Source: Tepidamorphus gemmatus
Lineage (GTDB): Bacteria > Pseudomonadota > Alphaproteobacteria > Rhizobiales > Tepidamorphaceae
NCBI RefSeq assembly: GCF_004346195.1
Contig: NZ_SMAK01000005.1
Span: 1-64,000, forward strand
Length of the DNA stretch: 64,000 nt
Reading direction: 5' to 3'
Below the pieces are notes generated by a model. The model did no database searches. It was given only the letters and a program-made list of their open reading frames with translations, and was not told the origin of the DNA. Shown one piece after another: positions 7,261-14,987 of the stretch (the stretch's first letter is position 1; every line of letters begins with the position of its first letter). The translations under genes were made by a program, and so were the position numbers.

Positions 7261-10214
7261 CACAGCACCTCCTTCAGCCAAGCGGGCGGGTTTTCAGTGG
7301 GGGAACGTTCGAAGGCACGTTCCCCGGCATGTTCCCCGGCGCAAGTGCTTGGCAGGCCTTGCGTTGGGGAACGTGGGGAAGGTGGGGAACGTTTTTCCGC
7401 CTCTTTATTATTATTGTCAGGCGCGCGCGACCGCTCACGCGCTAGCATTGAAAAACGTTCCCCACCTTCCCCATGTTCCCCGAGCCCTTCATTTTCAATG
7501 ACTTCGGCCGGGGAACGTGTGGGGGAACGTTGGTCGCACGTTCCCCCCTCCGAGTGGCTGTAGCCCTCGGAAAAACGTTCCCCACGTTCCCCGTGGGTCG
7601 ATGGCCCTTCCTCGATGGCTAGCTGCCAGCGCTGGGCCTGGTGGGAGATGCCTGTTGCACGGACGCGCAGACGAAGTGCATCGAAGGCGAACACGCGATC
7701 GCGCATCCGCCCAAGGGCCTTGCCGAGGCGGGTCCGCTGCGAGCGGTCGCTGCCGTTGCCGAGCGGCAGCGGCGGCTCGCATTCTCCGGCAATCGGAAAC
7801 AGATCGGAGGTGCCGACCTCCGCCGTGCCGAAGCGATCCCACCAGGCGGCAACGAAGCTGCGCCACATGATTCCTTCGGCATCCGAAGCCTCGTAGAGCT
7901 CGTCTGCGTTGGCGAGGAATCCGGGCACTCCGGCGACATCGAGAATGCCACCCACGATCTCGGACCAGGACTCGAAGCTGCCGAGGGTCGTGCGCTGATA
8001 GCGAGGCCTTCCGGCCTCGACCCAGGCGCGGCCGAGCGTGAGGCAGGCGGCGACGAGCGGACCCCGATTGGCGTGGATCCAGGCGAGCAGATTGGGATGG
8101 CGGAAGCCGTCCCGCTGCCAGGGCCGGTCCATGTGGGCATCGAGACGGATGCGCACGGTGCGGCGGGCGATTTCGTTCGAGAGCTGAGGGTTGTTGCCGG
8201 TTGCGACCCATGCGCAGCGGACCGGCATGCGGACGATGTCGGAGCGGCCCAGAATGCGGTCCTCCCAATACGGGGCGGTGAGCGCGGCGGCGAGGGGTGC
8301 GGCATCGAGGGGACGGCGCAGGTTGTCGATCACGACCATGAGCGGTGAGGAGCGCAGCTTGGCGGTGAGCCGCTTGCGCCATTCCTCCTCGTCGCGGCCT
8401 TCGGTCATGATCGAGGCCGAATGTCCGGTTGCGACGACGGCAACGGCATCGACCAGGAGCGTGGCCCCGGTTCCCGGCGTGGGCTTTTCGATGAGGTGCA
8501 AGGGCGTCGGTCCTTCGATCAGCGGGCGGACGAAGGGCAGGAGCAGGAGGGCGAGCGCGTGCGCGCGCTCGGCCTCGGAGGTGAAGGGAAAATCGCCCAA
8601 GAGATCATCGAGGAGCAGCGAGCGCGCGGCGGCGACTTCGGAGTTGCTCGGATGTACGGGGATAGGTGGAAGCGCGAAGCCTGGCGGCGGTTCGTGCAGC
8701 AAGCGCGTTGCCGGGTGATAGCCGCTCATCGTGACGAGCTCGCCCGCGCGACCGAAGACGGGCGCGGCGACGATGCCGGCGAGCACCGGCAGGTCGGGAT
8801 TGGGGGTCGCGAGCAGAGCCTTGACGAGCGGCATCGGTGGAGGCGCGGGTACGAGATCGCCTTCCCGATTGCGCTTGCGCCAATCGATGAGGTGGGCGAG
8901 CGCGAGTCTCAAGCGGTCCTCGGTGAGATGGAGGGCCATGGCCCGGCCGTCGTCGTCGCGGGCAACCCAGGCGAGCATGGCACCCATGCGGTAGAGCCAG
9001 GGCCGCTCATTGCACTCCGAAAGCAGCGCGCGGGTCTGTTCTGCGAGCACGGCGAGATCGCCGTTGTCGGCGCGCAACCGCGGCCGCATCCCCGTGATGA
9101 TCGGAAATCCGACCGGCAGGTTCGGCGCGTCGCTGCGGCCAGCCGCCAAGCGAGCGGCATCGCTTGTCGGCGCCGACGGCCTCCATTCTGCGGCCGATTC
9201 GACGACCGCGCGCACCGCCTGTGCACCCGCGCGGCGCAGCAGATCGTTGAAATCGTCTCCTTCCTGGGGCGGCAGCGCGATGAAGACGCGACAGCCCTGC
9301 TGATGCAGCGTGAGGGCGGCCGCTTCGGCCGCTCGTTGTCCGGCGCCCGACGCATCGTGGTCGGCAAGGATGATGACGCGCGCGATGCCGGGCGGAAGCT
9401 CGATCTGTTCGAGATTGGAGGCGGACAGGGTCGCCCAGACGGGCATGTCCGGACAGGCCGTCATCACCGCGAGCGCGGTCTCGATGCCCTCGGCGAGCGC
9501 GAGCAGACCATCGATGGGGGCGGACAAGCGCACGGCCCCGCCGCCCGACTTGCCCAGCATCTTGCGGTTGGGCGTCAGTGGCGCCTTGCCGGTGCCGTCG
9601 GGCGCGAGCCAGGTGCGATGCAGTCCGATCGCCTCGTCTTTGGCATCGCGGATCACCGCGACCATCGCCGGTGAGCCGGTCCTGGTCTCCCAATGAACGA
9701 GATCGGGATGGAAGCGGAGATCCTCGCATGACGGAACGGTGAGCCCACGCGCGCGCAGGTAGGTCTCCGCGAGCGTGCCGGCGATCGGCACGGTGCGGGC
9801 GAGAATGATCGCGATCTCCCGCGTGCTGTCCTTCTCTTTCGGAGGCGGCGGGGGATCGCGTCGGACGGGCGGCGTCGTGCTCCAACCGGTGATCGTGGCG
9901 GCATGGGCGTAGAGATCGCGCCCGGCAAGTCCGGTGGCGTGCTGGAGTGCGTTGAGCGGACCGCCACCCTCGCCGCCGTCGTGATCGTACCAATCGCCGG
10001 CGTGCGCGCCTTGGAGCGCGATCACGCAGGAGCCGTTCTTGCGCGGGGCGCGTCCGGTAATGTCGGCCAGGCGCCAGACGTCGCCGTCTCGGCGACCATT
10101 GGGAAAATGCTTTGGTACCCAGCTTGCCGCAGTGTCGCGCAGGCCGGCGACGATCGCATCGAGATCGTAATGGATGTGGGGCGCGGGCGGAGCGACGTCG
10201 TTGAGGTCGATCAT
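7260..10214 (-). CDS. Toprim-domain phage primase/helicase-like replication protein
   Basis: The protein has 984 residues. The N-terminal region (VWRLADITGRAPRKNG...GDWYDHDGGEGG) resembles phage/plasmid primases with DUF7146-type starts. A Toprim domain follows at about 235-330, with catalytic Glu in LALAEGIETALAV and the acidic pair in IILADHDASGAG. Residues 560-720 look like a helicase-type ATPase: a degenerate Walker A (PTPGTGATLL, with no Lys), Walker B (PLMVVIDNL) and sensor 1 (AWVATGNNP). The last 110 residues repeat GERGERFS and GEHGEGGERFS because the DNA carries GGGGAACGT repeats. It should prime and initiate element replication. Confidence 0.82.
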   Translation of the reverse strand: MIDLNDVAPPAPHIHYDLDAIVAGLRDTAASWVPKHFPNGRRDGDVWRLADITGRAPRKNGSCVIALQGAHAGDWYDHDGGEGGGPLNALQHATGLAGRDLYAHAATITGWSTTPPVRRDPPPPPKEKDSTREIAIILARTVPIAGTLAETYLRARGLTVPSCEDLRFHPDLVHWETRTGSPAMVAVIRDAKDEAIGLHRTWLAPDGTGKAPLTPNRKMLGKSGGGAVRLSAPIDGLLALAEGIETALAVMTACPDMPVWATLSASNLEQIELPPGIARVIILADHDASGAGQRAAEAAALTLHQQGCRVFIALPPQEGDDFNDLLRRAGAQAVRAVVESAAEWRPSAPTSDAARLAAGRSDAPNLPVGFPIITGMRPRLRADNGDLAVLAEQTRALLSECNERPWLYRMGAMLAWVARDDDGRAMALHLTEDRLRLALAHLIDWRKRNREGDLVPAPPPMPLVKALLATPNPDLPVLAGIVAAPVFGRAGELVTMSGYHPATRLLHEPPPGFALPPIPVHPSNSEVAAARSLLLDDLLGDFPFTSEAERAHALALLLLPFVRPLIEGPTPLHLIEKPTPGTGATLLVDAVAVVATGHSASIMTEGRDEEEWRKRLTAKLRSSPLMVVIDNLRRPLDAAPLAAALTAPYWEDRILGRSDIVRMPVRCAWVATGNNPQLSNEIARRTVRIRLDAHMDRPWQRDGFRHPNLLAWIHANRGPLVAACLTLGRAWVEAGRPRYQRTTLGSFESWSEIVGGILDVAGVPGFLANADELYEASDAEGIMWRSFVAAWWDRFGTAEVGTSDLFPIAGECEPPLPLGNGSDRSQRTRLGKALGRMRDRVFAFDALRLRVRATGISHQAQRWQLAIEEGPSTHGERGERFSEGYSHSEGGTCDQRSPTRSPAEVIENEGLGEHGEGGERFSMLARERSRAPDNNNKEAEKRSPPSPRSPTQGLPSTCAGEHAGERAFERSPTENPPAWLKEVL
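7300..7600. repeat. Iteron-like GGGGAACGT repeat cluster inside the primase gene
   Basis: About a dozen copies of GGGGAACG or its complement CGTTCCCC occur within 300 bases, in both orientations (for example near 7302, 7320, 7373, 7388, 7455, 7513, 7524, 7540 and 7575). The arms GGGGAACGTTTTTC (7388) and GAAAAACGTTCCCC (7448) form an inverted repeat. The cluster covers the 3' end of the primase gene and dictates its low-complexity tail. Clustered short repeats next to a replication gene suggest an origin or a binding site for the replication protein. Confidence 0.6.
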
Positions 10215-10981
10215 GCGCCCGCCTCCCAGCAGCGGCGCGCATAGGGACAGGCGCGGCAGAGGTAGAAGTCGGATGCTGCGGCGATGCGTGGCAACAGCTC
10301 ACCGGACTCCGCTGCACGGAGGATGGCGACGGCCTTGTCGGAGAGGGCCTGGGCCTGAGCGGGGTCCAACGCGACCACCTCGTGGTGGAGCGCCTGGGTA
10401 TCCTTGTTGAGGGCCGTGAAGAAGGTAGTCTCGACCTCGAGATAGGCCATGTAGAGCTGGACTTGCGCGAAGTAGATCGGCTTCGACGCTGCGAGACCTC
10501 GCTTGACCAGATCGTTCCAGCTCTTGGCGTTCAGGGCCTTGTGTTCCCAAAGCGCCGGCCAGGCGATGCCGATGGCAGGGCCATCCACGATGACGCCGTC
10601 GATATGGCCGCGCAGCCTGCCGCCGGCGGCCGAGAAGGAGAATTGGCTTCCGTCCCGACGTTCGGTGCGCAGATCGAAGCCAGCGGCGCGCAACCAGCGG
10701 GCGGAGAGCCGCTCGAACAGATGCCCGGCCTCGAAGATGCGCAGTGCTGCGGCATCCACCTCGCATCCCTCGTCCGGCGGCGCATGGGTGATCTCGTAGA
10801 CGAGGCGACGCGCGCAGGGCTCGCCGATGCGGCTTGCGCCAAGATAGTCGCGCGGCGGCGTGTGTTCCCGTTCGGCGGTAAGAGCGGCATCGATGAGGGC
10901 GTTGATGCGGGCAGCGGGGCCTTCGCCTTGCGTCGGACGCCCGTAGATGAAGTCCGAGCCGTGGTTCAAATCGAGAAGCAT
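10211..10981 (-). CDS. Cas4-like PD-(D/E)XK exonuclease with iron-sulfur cysteines
   Basis: The protein has 256 residues and starts MLLDLNHGSDFIYGRPTQG. The nuclease core shows GHIDGVIVDGP followed by PALWEHKALNAKSW, the D...ExK pattern of PD-(D/E)XK enzymes. One cysteine near residue 55 (RIGEPCARRL) and three at the end (CRACPYARRC) match the 4Fe-4S arrangement of Cas4/AddB-type nucleases. In phages these act in DNA end processing with a recombinase. It lies between the primase and other replication genes, not beside the CRISPR operon, so a role in spacer acquisition is unlikely. Confidence 0.8.
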   Translation of the reverse strand: MLLDLNHGSDFIYGRPTQGEGPAARINALIDAALTAEREHTPPRDYLGASRIGEPCARRLVYEITHAPPDEGCEVDAAALRIFEAGHLFERLSARWLRAAGFDLRTERRDGSQFSFSAAGGRLRGHIDGVIVDGPAIGIAWPALWEHKALNAKSWNDLVKRGLAASKPIYFAQVQLYMAYLEVETTFFTALNKDTQALHHEVVALDPAQAQALSDKAVAILRAAESGELLPRIAAASDFYLCRACPYARRCWEAGA

Positions 10982-10986
10982 GTCTC

Positions 10987-11358
10987 TCAAAACGGCAAAG
11001 GGTCGTTCAATCCATCGTCCCGTGCCCGCTTCTCGGCGGCCTGGCGCTGCATCGACGCCTGGAAGCCGTCGATGCAGGCTTCGATGAGTCGATCGATCTC
11101 TTCCGCCGTGCGGTCGTGGAAGGGTCCCATGAGCCCGAGCTCGGTGAGCGCCTCCGCGAAATACCGCCGCGCCTCCTTGATCGCCTGCTTCTCGAGATCG
11201 GTCTTGTCGATCATGCCGTGCATCCTTTGAGCGAGCGCCGCTGCCGCATCGAGGCAGCGCATGGAGCAGAAGCGGTAGAAGGGGTAGCGGTCGAAAGCCA
11301 GCCGGTGGCAGTAGCCGAAGCCGCGTGCCTCGCGCCCGCACAAGGCGCAGAGGCTTAC
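10987..11358 (-). CDS. Zinc-finger phage protein (DUF6511-like), start codon uncertain
   Basis: About 123 residues are visible. A treble-clef-like zinc site (CALCGREARGFGYC then YRFCSMRC) is followed by a helical region (MIDKTDLEKQAIKEARRYF). Members of this family are small phage proteins of unknown role. The expected start overlaps the stop of the upstream gene, where relatives usually read GGGTGAGCC (stop TGA, start GTG). Here it reads GGGTAAGCC, so the start would be GTA. Either translation begins at a rare start elsewhere in the frame, or the gene is weakened. The coordinate at 11358 is that inferred position. Confidence 0.6.
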   Translation of the reverse strand, partial: VSLCALCGREARGFGYCHRLAFDRYPFYRFCSMRCLDAAAALAQRMHGMIDKTDLEKQAIKEARRYFAEALTELGLMGPFHDRTAEEIDRLIEACIDGFQASMQRQAAEKRARDDGLNDPLPF

Positions 11359-11591
11359 CCGAGCAAGAGCTTTCCGATCGGGTCGTCCTGAGGCCAGCCT
11401 TGCCGTGCGAGGCGCTCCGATTGCAGGACGATCCAGCGCGAGATGGCATTGCTCGCCATGGCTTCGAGATCGGCCATGGTGAGCGAGGCGATGGGGCTTT
11501 GCAGTCTTCCAGCGCCGCGCCCTTCGAGCCATCGGCCGATCTCTCTTGCCGCCTCGTGCGTGAGGTGGGCCTGCCACACGTCATCGGTCAT
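11355..11591 (-). CDS. Small phage-type protein of unknown function
   Basis: The protein has 78 residues and starts MTDDVWQAHLTHEAAREIG. It is helical, with the conserved-looking stretch SLTMADLEAMASNAISRWIV. It resembles a small protein regularly found just before the DUF6511-like zinc-finger gene in related prophage regions. It ends in TAA where the downstream gene would have needed TGA to provide a GTG start. No motif reveals its activity. Confidence 0.65.
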   Translation of the reverse strand: MTDDVWQAHLTHEAAREIGRWLEGRGAGRLQSPIASLTMADLEAMASNAISRWIVLQSERLARQGWPQDDPIGKLLLG

Positions 11592-11596
11592 GGCCG

Positions 11597-12313
11597 TCAG
11601 CCGTTGAGCCAGGCGGGGCCGGCAGACTTAGCCGGCTGTTGCGGCTGCGGTTGCGTTTCCCGTGCTGCGGTCGCCCAGGCCGGTGTCACGGATGGTGCCG
11701 GCGGCTGCGCGGTGGCGGGGCGATTCCAGGCCGGCTGCGCAGACGGCTGCGCGGTTGCCGGTACCGCGCGACGGCTCGGGCTCGGCGGCACCTCGCGGCC
11801 CTCCATCACCGCCTTCCACTCCTTCTCGTTGGGCAGCACGACCCGATCGAGCCGGTTCTGATCGCGGTAGGCGGGGTTGTCGGAGGGCTCGACCCGGATC
11901 TTGGCCACGAACACGATCCCGTTGAGGTCGGCTAGACCCCGCAGAATGCGCTTCGACTTCGCCGCCTCGCTCATGTCGTTGGGATCGAGGCCGAGTGCCG
12001 AGTCGATCATGGCGCGGAAGGTGCTCTTCGAGATCTTCCAGCCCATCGAGACGCCCTGCTCGTCCACCTTGCCGCCCTGAACCGTGAACATCTGCCGGAA
12101 CTTGCGCCGGGCATGGGGGCCCTCGACTACGGTGAACTCGCAATCGAGCAGGAGCACATCGCTCGAGGTCGAGGCCTTGAGCAGGCCGCGATCGATCTCG
12201 TCCGGACCGTCGATCCCGCCCGGGCGAATCGTCATGGCGACCTTGGCAAACGTGCCGTCGGGGATGAGCTCGCTTGCGCGCTGCGGCTCGGCGTCGTTCA
12301 TGTCGAGGGGCAT
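11597..12313 (-). CDS. Probable phage single-strand DNA-binding protein
   Basis: The protein has 238 residues. The first 165 residues form a beta-rich domain (TFAKVAMTIRPGG, VLLLDCEFTVVEGPHARRKFRQMF, GIVFVAKIRVEP) resembling DUF669-type phage proteins that are proposed single-strand DNA binders. The last 60 are rich in Pro, Ala and Gln and end WLNG, like the flexible tail of an SSB, although there is no acidic tip. It directly precedes no gene but follows the RecA-like ATPase by five bases in the same operon, the usual place for an SSB partner. SD AAAGGA lies seven bases before the start. Function is inferred. Confidence 0.55.
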   Translation of the reverse strand: MPLDMNDAEPQRASELIPDGTFAKVAMTIRPGGIDGPDEIDRGLLKASTSSDVLLLDCEFTVVEGPHARRKFRQMFTVQGGKVDEQGVSMGWKISKSTFRAMIDSALGLDPNDMSEAAKSKRILRGLADLNGIVFVAKIRVEPSDNPAYRDQNRLDRVVLPNEKEWKAVMEGREVPPSPSRRAVPATAQPSAQPAWNRPATAQPPAPSVTPAWATAARETQPQPQQPAKSAGPAWLNG

Positions 12314-12317
12314 GGGG

Positions 12318-13148
12318 TCATCCTTTCCTGGTGGCGTTGATCTTGGCGATGAGGGCGGAGAGGTCGGGGGGCTCGGTCACGTCGAGGCGCCCGGAGCGGT
12401 CCTTGGCGGGCAGGCCGTAAGGGTTGGGGCGGCAGACGAGGCGGCGGATCTCGCCGCGCTCGGGCTCGTGGCGGAGACCCTCGCCCTCCGCAACGAACAG
12501 GCTCATGGAGACGACCTGGTCGACGATACCGGGGAGCTCGCGACCCGCCTTGCCGCCCTCGAGCTGCGGTTGCCAGTGGACGCGATTGAGCTCGTCGGTG
12601 ACCTTCTCCAGGATGCCGACGAAGATCACCGTCTTCGCCTGCGCGTGCTGCAGGTGCTTCAAGAGCGCAATCACCTCGCGCGCGAGCAGCCCGTAGGCGC
12701 CGCGCGTATCCGGCCTGCCGCTGCGCTCCGAGAAGGCCTCCGGCCGCGTCTTCGCCCAGGCCATGGCCTGGCGGGTGAGATCGGTGATCGAGTCGACGAA
12801 GACGATGCGCTTGTCCGCGATCAGGCGGAGGAGGTCGGGGTAGGTTGCGGCGACATGGCGGTGGTGTGCTTCCGAGAAGAACGCATCGGCGGGCGCAGCG
12901 GGGTCGATGCCGCCGACGAGACAGGCGACGTCGAGCGCATCGAGCCACGTGCGCACGGGGATCGATAGGCCGGGCCAGTCCTGCACCGACTTCATGCCCG
13001 CCTCGAGATCGATGCACAGCGTCTCGTCGGCGGGCAGCGTCTTGAGCAGCGAGGTCTTGCCGACACCGGAAGGGCCGAAGATCGCGATCGTGGTCTTGAC
13101 GGCGGCCTCCGCGAGGCGCTCGTCGGCACTGACGATCCTGAGCGCCAT
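12318..13148 (-). CDS. RecA-like phage ATPase (Sak4-type recombination protein)
   Basis: The protein has 276 residues and starts MALRIVSADERLAEAAVKTT. Walker A is IFGPSGVGKTSLL at about residue 25. A LCIDLEAGMKSVQDW motif follows, and Walker B is RIVFVDSITDL. The single RecA-fold domain without further domains matches phage AAA_24/Sak4-like single-strand annealing or recombination ATPases. The gene lies next to the putative SSB, and a Cas4-like nuclease is three genes further on, so the operon holds the parts of a phage recombination system. The start overlaps the stop of the next small gene by one base. Confidence 0.8.
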   Translation of the reverse strand: MALRIVSADERLAEAAVKTTIAIFGPSGVGKTSLLKTLPADETLCIDLEAGMKSVQDWPGLSIPVRTWLDALDVACLVGGIDPAAPADAFFSEAHHRHVAATYPDLLRLIADKRIVFVDSITDLTRQAMAWAKTRPEAFSERSGRPDTRGAYGLLAREVIALLKHLQHAQAKTVIFVGILEKVTDELNRVHWQPQLEGGKAGRELPGIVDQVVSMSLFVAEGEGLRHEPERGEIRRLVCRPNPYGLPAKDRSGRLDVTEPPDLSALIAKINATRKG

Positions 13149-13441
13149 CAGCGGCCCCCATCGGCGAGCAGGTCGATCGGTCGCTCGCAGCCGAGCGCCC
13201 CGGCTTCGCGGGCGAGCACGTAGAGCCGGCGCAAAGCGTGGAGCCGATCGCCGACCGCATTGAATTCGGCTTCGATCCCGCGCAGGGCGAAGGCGATGTC
13301 GTCGAGGGTCGCGTCCTCGATTCTCTTCACGGCCGCCTCGGGGCGGCGCGCACCGAGCGCGGGAACGACGATGGTGTCGGGGATGGCCTCGAGGCCATAG
13401 TGGCGCTTGCGCAGCGCGGCCATGCGAGTGAAGTCGCTCAT
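13148..13441 (-). CDS. Small phage-type protein of unknown function
   Basis: The protein has 97 residues and starts MSDFTRMAALRKRHYGLEAI. The C-terminal half is a long helix (IAFALRGIEAEFNAVGDRLHALRRLYVLA) that may form a coiled coil. There are no catalytic motifs. It overlaps both neighbours by one to four bases in the phage operon, so it is probably co-translated with the RecA-like ATPase downstream. Confidence 0.6.
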   Translation of the reverse strand: MSDFTRMAALRKRHYGLEAIPDTIVVPALGARRPEAAVKRIEDATLDDIAFALRGIEAEFNAVGDRLHALRRLYVLAREAGALGCERPIDLLADGGR

Positions 13442-13926
13442 CGGGATTCCTCGAGCATGAGACGGAAGGTCGGCTTGCCGGTCCGCACCGTGCGGGCCGG
13501 CGAGAAGGCTTGGCGGATGGCTTCGGGCCAGGCGGTGAAGGCACGCTCGGACACCTTGATCTCGATGGAGACGTAGTCGGCCACTTTCTCGCCGCTCGCC
13601 CGCATGCGCTCGACGAGCGTGGCAAGCAGGTCCTGGTCCCACTCGACCCGCTTCGGCAGGTCGGCAACGACGGTTACTGGGCCGTCATCGAAGCGCACCG
13701 TGCCCGTGTCCTTGCCTTGCGCGGCGCGCAAGCGCGCGGCCTCCTCGCCGTAGCGAAGCGCGATCGCGCCCTCGAGCCAGTCCTTGGTTCGCTTGGCCGC
13801 GTTCAGTGCTTCCTCTGCCTCGTCCTGCAGCAGCGCGAGATGTTCCGCCGGCAGCCTGGCGATCTCGCCGACCGGCATCGTCCGGATGTCGGCGAGCTGC
13901 GGCCGATTGCTGCGCTCCGTTGCCAT
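13438..13926 (-). CDS. Phage protein of unknown function
   Basis: The protein has 162 residues and starts MATERSNRPQLADIRTMP. A predicted coiled coil (LALLQDEAEEALNAAKRTKDWLEG) is followed by AIALRYGEEAARLR and a C-terminal domain containing VEWDQDLLATLVERMRASGE. The pattern recurs in prophage early regions. I know no assigned function. Start and stop overlap neighbouring genes. Confidence 0.6.
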   Translation of the reverse strand: MATERSNRPQLADIRTMPVGEIARLPAEHLALLQDEAEEALNAAKRTKDWLEGAIALRYGEEAARLRAAQGKDTGTVRFDDGPVTVVADLPKRVEWDQDLLATLVERMRASGEKVADYVSIEIKVSERAFTAWPEAIRQAFSPARTVRTGKPTFRLMLEESR

Positions 13927-14267
13927 CACGCGACCTCCTCGAGCAGGAATGAGCCGAGCGATGCCGAAGCGCGCCTCGGCTTCGGCCGCGCGATCGCGAG
14001 ATAGCCGTAGTCGTCGGGGCCGTGCCGCCGCTGCACGAGATGCACGAGCCCAAGTTCGGCCGCCCACCAGGCGCGGCGCGCCACGCGGGCAAGCTCGGCG
14101 CGGTCGCGCTCGGTGAGCCGCGTGCCCTGCTCGGTGACATCGAGAGCGAGGAAGCCCCGATGGTATTCGAGCATGTCGCCGGGCATGGCCTGCCCGATCC
14201 AGCCGCAAAGATCGATCTCCTTGAGGCGGAGGCGGGCAGCGGGAAACCTGGTGATGGAGCGCGTCAT
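13926..14267 (-). CDS. Phage protein of unknown function
   Basis: The protein has 113 residues and starts MTRSITRFPAARLRLKEIDL. It has an amphipathic central helix (TERDRAELARVARRAWWAAELG) and a short beta-like stretch (LVHLVQRRHGPDDYGYLAIAR). It is the second gene of the operon after the sigma-like regulator, 34 bases downstream of it. No domain is recognised. Confidence 0.6.
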   Translation of the reverse strand: MTRSITRFPAARLRLKEIDLCGWIGQAMPGDMLEYHRGFLALDVTEQGTRLTERDRAELARVARRAWWAAELGLVHLVQRRHGPDDYGYLAIARPKPRRASASLGSFLLEEVA

Positions 14268-14301
14268 GGGCTTCTCCTACTCATGGGCAGGCCGAAGCGT
14301 C

Positions 14302-14877
14302 TCACGCGGCCTTGAGGCCATGAGCCGTCAGGGCAAGGCGGATGTGCTCGAGGCGGCGGTAGAGCGTGCTGCGCGAGCCACGACCTTGCGCCGCAAGCCG
14401 CTCGATCGTGGTGTGCGCAAGCGCAGCGCAGAGCGCGCCGTCACGGCGATCGAGCAACCCGAGGCCGCGCTCGACAGCAAGACGCTGCTCAATCGCGGCA
14501 AAGCCATCGACCCGCTGGCCGAGCCAGGCGGAAAGCTCTTCCTCCTCGCCGACCAGTTCCCCACGGGTAGCGCCATCGTGAGCGGGCACCACCTCGTCGA
14601 GGGAAACGGGCGCGGTACCGAACATCGCGCGCTCGCGCTTGATCCTGGCCGCGATGCGCGTTGCCTGATTCCGCAGCACCAGTCCTGCGAACGCGCCGAG
14701 CGAGCCGCGCTGACGATCGAAGGCCGGCAGCCGGGCGATGAGATCCACCAACAGGTCCTGGCGGATGTCGTCGAGATCCTCCTTGGAAAGATGCAGCTTG
14801 CGGATCAATCGGCGGGCGGCAATGTCGGCCTCATGCAGCAGGGTCTGCAGATCGGCGTGCGAAATCGGAGATTGCAT
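14302..14877 (-). CDS. Sigma-70-family-like regulator of the phage module
   Basis: The protein has 191 residues. The first half resembles sigma region 2: LIRKLHLSKEDLDDIRQDLLVDLIARLP, then GSLGAFAGLVLRNQATRIAARIKR. The C-terminal part contains a helix-turn-helix (ERLAAQGRGSRSTLYRRLEHIR) like region 4. It is the first gene of the long minus-strand operon, so it may direct or modulate the module's own transcription. It is shorter than housekeeping sigma factors and may be an ECF-like or non-functional relative. Confidence 0.7.
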   Translation of the reverse strand: MQSPISHADLQTLLHEADIAARRLIRKLHLSKEDLDDIRQDLLVDLIARLPAFDRQRGSLGAFAGLVLRNQATRIAARIKRERAMFGTAPVSLDEVVPAHDGATRGELVGEEEELSAWLGQRVDGFAAIEQRLAVERGLGLLDRRDGALCAALAHTTIERLAAQGRGSRSTLYRRLEHIRLALTAHGLKAA

Positions 14878-14987
14878 TGGTCGAATCCTCGGTCTCGAAT
14901 GATGACCGCAGGATGCCGATCGCCTTTCGCCGCCAGGTGCGCTTAAAGTGGGGATGTCGTGGGAGCTGTGTGGGAGCGCCTAAAACA

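Noticed and set aside
10211-10981. Cas4-like nuclease as part of the CRISPR system
   Set aside because: It is inside the phage replication operon about 9 kb from the effector genes, and cas1/cas2 are absent.
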